Part shown: positions 55,095-64,000 of the stretch, one piece after another
How positions within the stretch are numbered: the stretch's first letter is position 1
Layout of the letters: each line of letters begins with the position of its first letter
NCBI GenBank assembly: GCA_963698715.1
Contig: CAVORW010000004.1
Coordinates: forward strand, 1-64,000
Length of the DNA stretch: 64,000 nt
Direction of reading: 5' to 3'
Origin: CAWHJB01 sp963698715
Lineage (GTDB): Bacteria; Chloroflexota; Anaerolineae; Anaerolineales; UBA4823
Program-made: the position numbers and the translations under genes
Notes under the pieces: generated by a model
Database searches by the model: none
The model's input: the letters and a program-made list of their open reading frames with translations, nothing else
Told to the model about the DNA's origin: nothing

Positions 55095-56084
55095 ATGGTC
55101 GACCTATCAACTACTTACCTTGGTCTGGAATTAAAAAACCCGCTCGTGGCTTCGGCCTCGCCACTCTCCAAGAAAGTTGAAACTGCACAGGAGCTCGAAC
55201 AGGCTGGTGTTTCTGCGATTGTTATGTACTCGCTCTTTGAAGAGCAAATCATTCAAGAAAGCTTCAAACTGCATCAGGATTTAACCCGCGGTACTGACCA
55301 GTTCGCAGAAGCGCTCAGTTATATCCCGGATTATGGGACCTACAGTATCGGACCGGAAAAGTATGTGGAGCATTTGAAGAAAATCAAACAGTCCGTCCGG
55401 ATCCCGGTGATCGGCAGTTTGAATGGTGTATCCACTGGCGGTTGGGTTGATTATGCAAAAAAGATCGAACAAGCGGGTGCAGATGCCCTTGAGTTGAACT
55501 TGTATTATCTGGCCACCGACCCGAACCAGACCAGCGCCGAACTGGAAGATACGTATGTGACCTTAGTAAGAGATGTTGCTAAACAGCTGAGCATCCCTCT
55601 GGCAGTAAAGATCAGCCCGTTCGTCACCGCATTGCCCAATTTTGCCCGCCGATTGAGCGATGCTGGGGCCAAGGGCCTGGTTTTATTCAACCGCTTTTAT
55701 CAGCCCGATTTCGATCTGGAAGAGTTGGAAGTGGTGCCTAATCTGGTCTTGAGCCATTCAGACGAGCTGCGGCTTCCCCTGCGATGGATCGCGATCCTGT
55801 ATGGGCGGGTGCCGTTTGATTTTGCCCTTACAAGTGGTGTGCATTCCGCTGAAGATATTTTGAAAGCCATGATGGCTGGGGCCAGCGTTGCCATGACAGC
55901 CTCTGCCCTGCTCCAGGAAGGCATTGGCAAGGTTCCGTCTCTGCTCACCGATATGGAAGCCTGGATGATCGAGCATGAGTACGAATCAATCCGGCAAATG
56001 AAGGGCAGCATGAGCCAGCAGGCAGTCGCGGAACCGGCTGCCTTTGAGCGAGCGAATTATTTGAAAGTGCTCAGCTCCTATTAG
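55095..56084 (+). CDS. Dihydroorotate dehydrogenase-like flavoprotein
   Basis: A 329-residue TIM-barrel protein of the DHOD class-1/PreA type. It begins MVDLSTTYLGLELKNPLVAS, then ASPLSKKVETAQELEQAGV, RIPVIGSLNGVSTGGWVDYA, PLAVKISPFVTALPNFARR and LTSGVHSAEDILKAMMAGAS. It binds FMN. Members beside nifJ are common in anaerobes and annotated as DHOD-like; pyrimidine synthesis is unlikely because the active-site NxPN pattern of true PyrD is not obvious. GGAAGGGAA precedes the ATG. It is probably co-transcribed with nifJ and ends at a strong terminator. Confidence 0.85.
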   Translation: MVDLSTTYLGLELKNPLVASASPLSKKVETAQELEQAGVSAIVMYSLFEEQIIQESFKLHQDLTRGTDQFAEALSYIPDYGTYSIGPEKYVEHLKKIKQSVRIPVIGSLNGVSTGGWVDYAKKIEQAGADALELNLYYLATDPNQTSAELEDTYVTLVRDVAKQLSIPLAVKISPFVTALPNFARRLSDAGAKGLVLFNRFYQPDFDLEELEVVPNLVLSHSDELRLPLRWIAILYGRVPFDFALTSGVHSAEDILKAMMAGASVAMTASALLQEGIGKVPSLLTDMEAWMIEHEYESIRQMKGSMSQQAVAEPAAFERANYLKVLSSY

Positions 56085-56114
56085 GTCACCTGGCTTCCTG
56101 AGAAGTCTCACTAT

Positions 56115-56156
56115 AAAAAGGCAGACACCCTGCGAGAGCAAGGTGTCTGCCTTTTT
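56115..56156 (+). terminator. Intrinsic terminator
   Basis: AAAAAGGCAGACACC and GGTGTCTGCCTTTTT pair perfectly around a 12-base loop, with T-tracts in both directions. It terminates the nifJ transcript. Confidence 0.9.
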
Positions 56157-56325
56157 CAAATCAGAAAGCGCAACGGGTCCCATTTCTGCACACAGCAGTT
56201 GAGGTTACAATTCGCGAAGAAATAGGCGCAATAACCAAGTACAGAAGTAGTTCGCTAAACCTTAGGGGTAGATGCCCAAGAATGGGCAACCCGAATAGAA
56301 ATTTACAGTCCTATTGTACTCCCAA

Positions 56326-56359
56326 TAACAAAAGGGCTCCCTGTACTACAAGGGAGCCC
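56326..56359 (-). terminator. Intrinsic terminator after infA
   Basis: On the minus strand, GGGCTCCCT and AGGGAGCCC form a nine-bp stem followed by TTTTGTTATT. It ends the rpsU-infA transcript, about 110 bp beyond the infA stop. Confidence 0.8.
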
Positions 56360-56470
56360 CACTTAGTATTATGCTATGCAGGGATCTTAGAGCCCAGCAG
56401 AATCCGGCCACAGGGGAAAATCAGGCCGGCCAGAGCCGGGTCTATCACGGCCAAAGGATCAAGCTTCAGA

Positions 56471-56728
56471 TTATTCGACGGTATTGCTCTCCTGCATGGG
56501 CGCGTGCTTCTTGTGCCGGTAAACAATCCGCCCTCGAGTGAGGTCATACGGAGACATTTCTACCCGGACTCGATCGCCAAGCAGGATGCGAATATAATAC
56601 TTGCGCATTTTGCCAGAGAGATAAGCCAGTACTTCGTGCCCATTGTCCAGGCGCACTTTAAACTGGGTTCCTGGCAGTGCTTCAAATACCATGCCTTCAA
56701 CCTGAATCTTGTCATCATCTTTAGCCAT
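56471..56728 (-). CDS. infA: Translation initiation factor IF-1
   Basis: An 85-residue single OB-fold factor that binds the ribosomal A site during initiation. Key stretches are KIQVEGMVFEALPGTQFKV and HEVLAYLSGKMRKYYIRILL, followed by GDRVRVEMSPYDLTRGRIVYR. The protein is a little longer than the usual 72 residues, with a short polar tail. GGAGGTGAAG lies immediately before the ATG at 56728. It is preceded by rpsU on the same strand. Confidence 0.96.
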   Translation of the reverse strand: MAKDDDKIQVEGMVFEALPGTQFKVRLDNGHEVLAYLSGKMRKYYIRILLGDRVRVEMSPYDLTRGRIVYRHKKHAPMQESNTVE

Positions 56729-56837
56729 CTTCACCTCCAGACCGCCAGGGATGCCCTGGGAGCCTTGCTCTACTTTTGTCAACGATTATTGTTGGACCAG
56801 CGCTCTTGCCAATCTGGCCGCTCAACCAAGTTATCTA

Positions 56838-57035
56838 CTATTCGGGGTCGGTTTGCTGGCGGCGTTTAAGACGACGAATAGCCTTTTTCTTCTGGATCCG
56901 GCGCAATTCACTCTTGGATACGAACCAGCGTTTGCGTCGTACAGTGCTTAGGATCCCGCTCTTGGCAACTTTCTTGCGAAAGCGTCGTAGCAGTTGATCC
57001 TGCGATTCATTAGGGCGCAGATTTACCTGTGTCAA
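56838..57035 (-). CDS. rpsU: Ribosomal protein bS21, TTG start
   Basis: A 65-residue basic protein (RPNESQDQLLRRFRKKVAKS, then WFVSKSELRRIQKKKAIRRL) of the small subunit near the anti-Shine-Dalgarno region. A TTG at 57035 is the likely start because AAAGGAGGTGAAT sits immediately upstream and no suitable ATG follows. Rare start codons on bS21 suggest tuned translation. It sits between the rRNA operon and infA, so it is a small translation cluster. Confidence 0.92.
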   Translation of the reverse strand: MTQVNLRPNESQDQLLRRFRKKVAKSGILSTVRRKRWFVSKSELRRIQKKKAIRRLKRRQQTDPE

Positions 57036-57154
57036 TCTATTCACCTCCTTTCGCCAAAGCACTGAGTGGTTTGTCAGTTTGGATCATCCGGGTAGATTTG
57101 AGCCTGATTCGCTGAAATATATCCGCCAAAAATCCTGACTGACTAGTTGGAGCC

Positions 57155-57231
57155 TATCCGAAAAGTGGTATATGTAGTTGTTGTTGCGTGCTGCGCAGAC
57201 AACCACCACATACCTTCTGACTATTCGGATA
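57155..57231. repeat. Long palindrome upstream of rpsU
   Basis: Outer arms TATCCGAA and TTCGGATA enclose an imperfect inner stem GGTATATGTAGTTGTTGT / ACAACCACCACATACC around GCGTGCTGCGC. It resembles the nested design of palindromes A-C but the sequence differs. Confidence 0.65.
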
Positions 57232-57322
57232 AATTCTTCGTATCTATCTAATCCAACCCGAGAATGGTCTAGCCACTGCCAAGTTTAAAGGATCTGGATC
57301 ATACAAAGCAGACCGATGGCCA

Positions 57323-57366
57323 TAAAAGAAAAACTCGGCCTGCGTTCGCGGAAGAGGCAGCCGAGC
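57323..57366 (-). terminator. rRNA operon terminator
   Basis: On the minus strand, CTCGGCTGCCT, a loop and AGGCCGAG are followed by TTTTTCTTTT. It lies about 160 bp after the 5S gene. Confidence 0.75.
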
Positions 57367-57524
57367 CGATCTAAAGCTCTCCATGATGAGTATCAATCTA
57401 CGTTACTCAAAACGCTCTATCCTCCTCGCATGGTTGTTAAAATCACAATTGCTAGAGCAGGTCCGCGATGCAAAAATAATTATAGCGGAATATGGTATGC
57501 TTGTCAAATTTAAAAAGAAAAAGC

Positions 57525-57645
57525 CTCTTGGCAATGACCTACTCTCCCAGGGGGTCGCCCCCCAAGTACCATCGGCGCTGACGGGCTTAACGACCGGGTT
57601 CGGGATGTGGCCGGGTGTACCTCCGTCGCTCCAATCACCAAGAGA
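57525..57645 (-). rRNA. rrf: 5S ribosomal RNA
   Basis: About 120 nt on the minus strand. Both ends can pair (TCTTGGTGATTGG and CATTGCCAAGA), and the internal CCGAACCCGG and GGGAGAGTAGG blocks are standard 5S elements. A T-rich stretch (TTTTTCTTTTT) follows at once. Ends are approximate. Confidence 0.93.
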
Positions 57646-57721
57646 CTTAATTCTACGATGTTAAGACCAACTGAAAAGAATATTGCGCTGTTTCGAAAAG
57701 TTCCGAGTTCTCCGCACCACT

Positions 57722-60690
<2,969 letters not shown>

Positions 60691-60874
60691 ATGCGGAGAA
60701 ATCGAAACTTTTCGATATCTTCATTCTTGAAAAAAAATTATTTGCGCCTATTCATATTCAGTTGGTAAGGTGCAGTTCGGCGTTGACCGCCGAGAGGCAT
60801 CCCTCATTCGCTTTCGAGGTCGATCAGGGGCGCCTCTCGCCCTTCAACGTTCATTTTTTGGTTTCGCAGACAAA

Positions 60875-60899
60875 GCGGCCCGGCTAATCGCCGGGCCGC
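60875..60899. other. Perfect hairpin between 23S and tRNA-Ala
   Basis: GCGGCCCGGC pairs with GCCGGGCCGC around a five-base loop. It is probably an rRNA precursor processing or antitermination structure. The rest of the 316-bp spacer shows further imperfect stems (CGAGAGGC/GCCTCTCG) and no gene. Confidence 0.6.
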
Positions 60900-61006
60900 A
60901 TATATCCCTTGCGATTATACCTGTTTCCTGAAATTATCCACTTCCAAATAATTTGATCAAACTTTGTCCTTCAATCCTGCATCTGCGGTTCGGTCTCACA
61001 GCCAGG

Positions 61007-61079
61007 TGGAGATGAGGGGACTCGAACCCCTGACTTCCGCCTTGCAAAGGCGGCGCTCTCCCAACTGAGCTACATCCCC
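61007..61079 (-). tRNA. tRNA-Ala (TGC)
   Basis: 73 nt on the minus strand. Acceptor GGGGATG pairs with CATCTCC; the anticodon loop is TTTGCAA with anticodon TGC; the T arm contains GGTTCGA. CCA is not encoded. It lies in the 16S-23S spacer. Confidence 0.95.
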
Positions 61080-61097
61080 GTATGCAATTTTGGGGAG

Positions 61098-61171
<74 letters not shown>

Positions 61172-61230
61172 GGCTTTAGTCCAACCTTAGCAACTGAGAA
61201 GTGGTAGGAAAATATTATTCGTTTCCAGCT

Positions 61231-61334
61231 GTCTCGCACCGCTGCGAGACACTTTTCCAGGCGAACCTGGTTTTTTCCAAACTGCATCTGGATTGCTCCA
61301 AACTTCATTTGGAAGACCCCAAAATACATTGGGG
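61231..61334. repeat. Chain of five mini-hairpins in the 16S-tRNA spacer
   Basis: In order: GTCTCGCA/TGCGAGAC (61231-61250), CCAGG/CCTGG (61257-61270), imperfect CCAAACTGCATCTGG (61277-61291), TCCAAA/TTTGGA (61297-61313) and CCCCAA/TTGGGG (61317-61334). The last three are spaced about 20 bp apart and look like diverged copies of one unit. Confidence 0.7.
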
Positions 61335-61410
61335 CAAGGAGTAGAGCGCCCATCCGGCTCGTTCCGGTGCATAGCACCGTAGAGACAGAGGTTTGCTCGG
61401 AACTCCCTAG

Positions 61411-62911
<1,501 letters not shown>

Positions 62912-63211
62912 AAATTTACGTATCAAAGATACGTTAAAGTTACGGATTTTTACTGGAATTATACGAGGTTCTATCTTCCTACCACTTTTCAGTTGTTAAG
63001 GTCCTGCCAACTAAGCGGGCCGAATTTTACCAGCCCAGTTACTGCCTGTCAAGGTCTTTTAGAGACTAAACTGCCGAAGTCACATGTCGCGGACTTCGGC
63101 ACGTCAGACCGACAAGCAGTTGGCTTTGGTCTCTGACGCAGAGGCGTCTTTTGGGTTTTGAGCGATCTGCCCTTGCGGGCGAGACCGTCGGTTAATCAAA
63201 GTGCGTGTTCA
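62912..63211 (-). other. rRNA operon leader
   Basis: About 300 bp between the promoter and 16S. Hairpins include ACGTATC/GATACGT (62918-62934), GCCGAAGTC/GACTTCGGC (63072-63100) and a longer AGAGAC...GTCTCT pairing around it, which probably belong to precursor processing or antitermination. No coding region is supported. Confidence 0.6.
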
Positions 63212-63239
63212 ATTATACCGATTTTCACACTTTTGTCAA
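63212..63239 (-). promoter_or_regulatory. rRNA operon promoter
   Basis: Minus strand: consensus -35 TTGACA (63234-63239) and -10 TATAAT (63212-63217), separated by 16 bp. This is the strongest promoter in the window. Confidence 0.85.
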
Positions 63240-63442
63240 GAGGATAAGTCCCCACTTTTCCAGACTTGCTGGAGGATTGCTTTCTCTTTGAGCCGACAAA
63301 TTTTATTCGGTTTGCAAAATCTGTCAAAGGGAGGCTGGAGTTCTTAGTCTGTCCCGAAAGGTCCAGGGACCCAGGTTGTTCCCGAAGGCTTGCGGATTAT
63401 ACGCCATTAAATATATATGTCAAGGGTTTCAGAAACAATTGC

Positions 63443-63817
63443 TCAAATTGGCTGACGACCGGCGAACCCGGCTTCGATATCGTGCCAGAATTGTATATCT
63501 GGCTCACCATATCGCCAGCACAAATATACTTCCCGGCCCTCTCGTAGTGCTGGGAAATCCACTAATCCCGAATTGATATCTTTCAGAATTGCCCCAGTCA
63601 TCTGGATGGCTCTGACCAGCTTCTCAATCCGGTTGAAGCTTAGCACCAGCTCACTGGCGACCTTGCCGCCTCCATTGCCGGCGGCTTTCTCAATCATCGG
63701 CCAGGCTTGCGGCTGTTTCTCGGTGATTTCGCTGCGCAGTTCCAACAGCTCAGCAATCATGGGTCGAATTTGCACCACCACCTGATTCGCTTTTTCAAGA
63801 TTGAAATACTCTGCCAT
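63443..63817 (-). CDS. DUF2203 family protein
   Basis: A 124-residue soluble protein of the DUF2203 family. The N-terminus is helical (FNLEKANQVVVQIRPMIAEL). The diagnostic C-terminal block is FPALREGREVYLCWRYGEPD followed by IQFWHDIEAGFAGRQPI. Function unknown; the conserved Cys, His and acidic residues hint at metal binding. GAGGAGGAAT sits immediately before the ATG. Confidence 0.9.
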   Translation of the reverse strand: MAEYFNLEKANQVVVQIRPMIAELLELRSEITEKQPQAWPMIEKAAGNGGGKVASELVLSFNRIEKLVRAIQMTGAILKDINSGLVDFPALREGREVYLCWRYGEPDIQFWHDIEAGFAGRQPI

Positions 63818-63933
63818 TATTCCTCCTCAACCCGGCTTGATTTTCGTCCAGGACCTCCTAAACATTACAAACTTATGGTCGCACGTCTATTGTTTGATTC
63901 CCAGACAGGGGCGCGATTGTCATTGTTATCCGT

Positions 63934-64000
63934 TTATCCGGCTTGAGCAGGCTCAGGAACGTTTATTTCACCACCCAGGACTTCGACTGCATAGCCGCCA
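63934..64000 (-). CDS. C-terminal fragment of a gene running off the right edge
   Basis: The last 21 codons of an open frame (GGYAVEVLGGEINVPEPAQA, then Gly and stop at 63934) are seen on the minus strand. The family cannot be named from this piece. Confidence 0.4.
   Translation of the reverse strand, partial: GGYAVEVLGGEINVPEPAQAG

Noticed and set aside
61277..61334. Possible short CRISPR-like array
   Set aside because: Only three diverged units with no unique spacers. Each unit folds on itself, and no cas gene is near.

Overview
The window most likely comes from a bacterium of the phylum Chloroflexota, probably an anaerobic relative of Anaerolineae. This is an inference from gene content: a fused pyruvate:ferredoxin oxidoreductase, a KimA/TrkA potassium module, trehalose synthase, bacterial Elp3, an uncharacterised GlmL-like/DWL-repeat membrane operon, and no outer-membrane genes. 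The 16S rRNA gene (61411-62911, minus) would settle it.

Layout. (1) 1-6.5 kb is an AT-rich accessory island tied to envelope polysaccharide functions, and it is decaying. It holds a frameshifted MurJ-type flippase, an intact TPR protein, a broken integrase-core insertion sequence with visible ends and target duplication, a frameshifted glycosyltransferase-like gene and a shattered nucleotidyltransferase-fold gene. An intact paralogue of the last gene starts the healthy chromosome at 6.5 kb. (2) 8-13 kb: two TrkA-type K+ regulatory proteins, a KimA-like K+ transporter and a flippase-like membrane protein. (3) 13-16.4 kb: three proteases in a row (HtrA, YugP-like zinc protease, CtpA). (4) 16.6-26 kb: orphan CoA-transferase subunit, HAD hydrolase, MutL, a zinc-type dehydrogenase, a response regulator/Sir2/histidine kinase operon, and TilS. 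(5) 26-35 kb: trehalose synthase, universal stress protein, chromate transporter half, Elp3, a frameshifted methyltransferase, phosphoesterase, DUF4349 lipoprotein and a C39-like peptidase. (6) 35-42 kb: RsmG, RecF, peptide deformylase, a cNMP-binding/PH-domain membrane protein and a phosphohexomutase. (7) 42-50.8 kb: an eight-gene minus-strand cluster of largely uncharacterised proteins; its first six genes overlap or nearly touch. It combines an ASKHA ATPase of the GlmL type, a 976-residue zinc-ribbon protein with about 22 acidic DWL-type repeats, four other envelope or small proteins, a soluble protein of unknown role and an LPDTG-tailed surface protein. This is the best candidate for an undescribed system. 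(8) 51.4-56.1 kb: pyruvate:ferredoxin oxidoreductase and a dihydroorotate dehydrogenase-like protein. (9) 56.4-63.3 kb: infA, rpsU and a complete rRNA operon (16S-tRNA-Ile-tRNA-Ala-23S-5S, minus strand) with a near-consensus promoter and a terminator. A DUF2203 gene and the tail of another gene close the window.

Two non-coding themes recur. At least eight genes have a -10 hexamer (TATAAT, TATACT or TAAAAT) ending only 6-7 nt before the start codon, which predicts leaderless mRNAs. Several intergenic regions carry long palindromes, and three of these share the same nested architecture.
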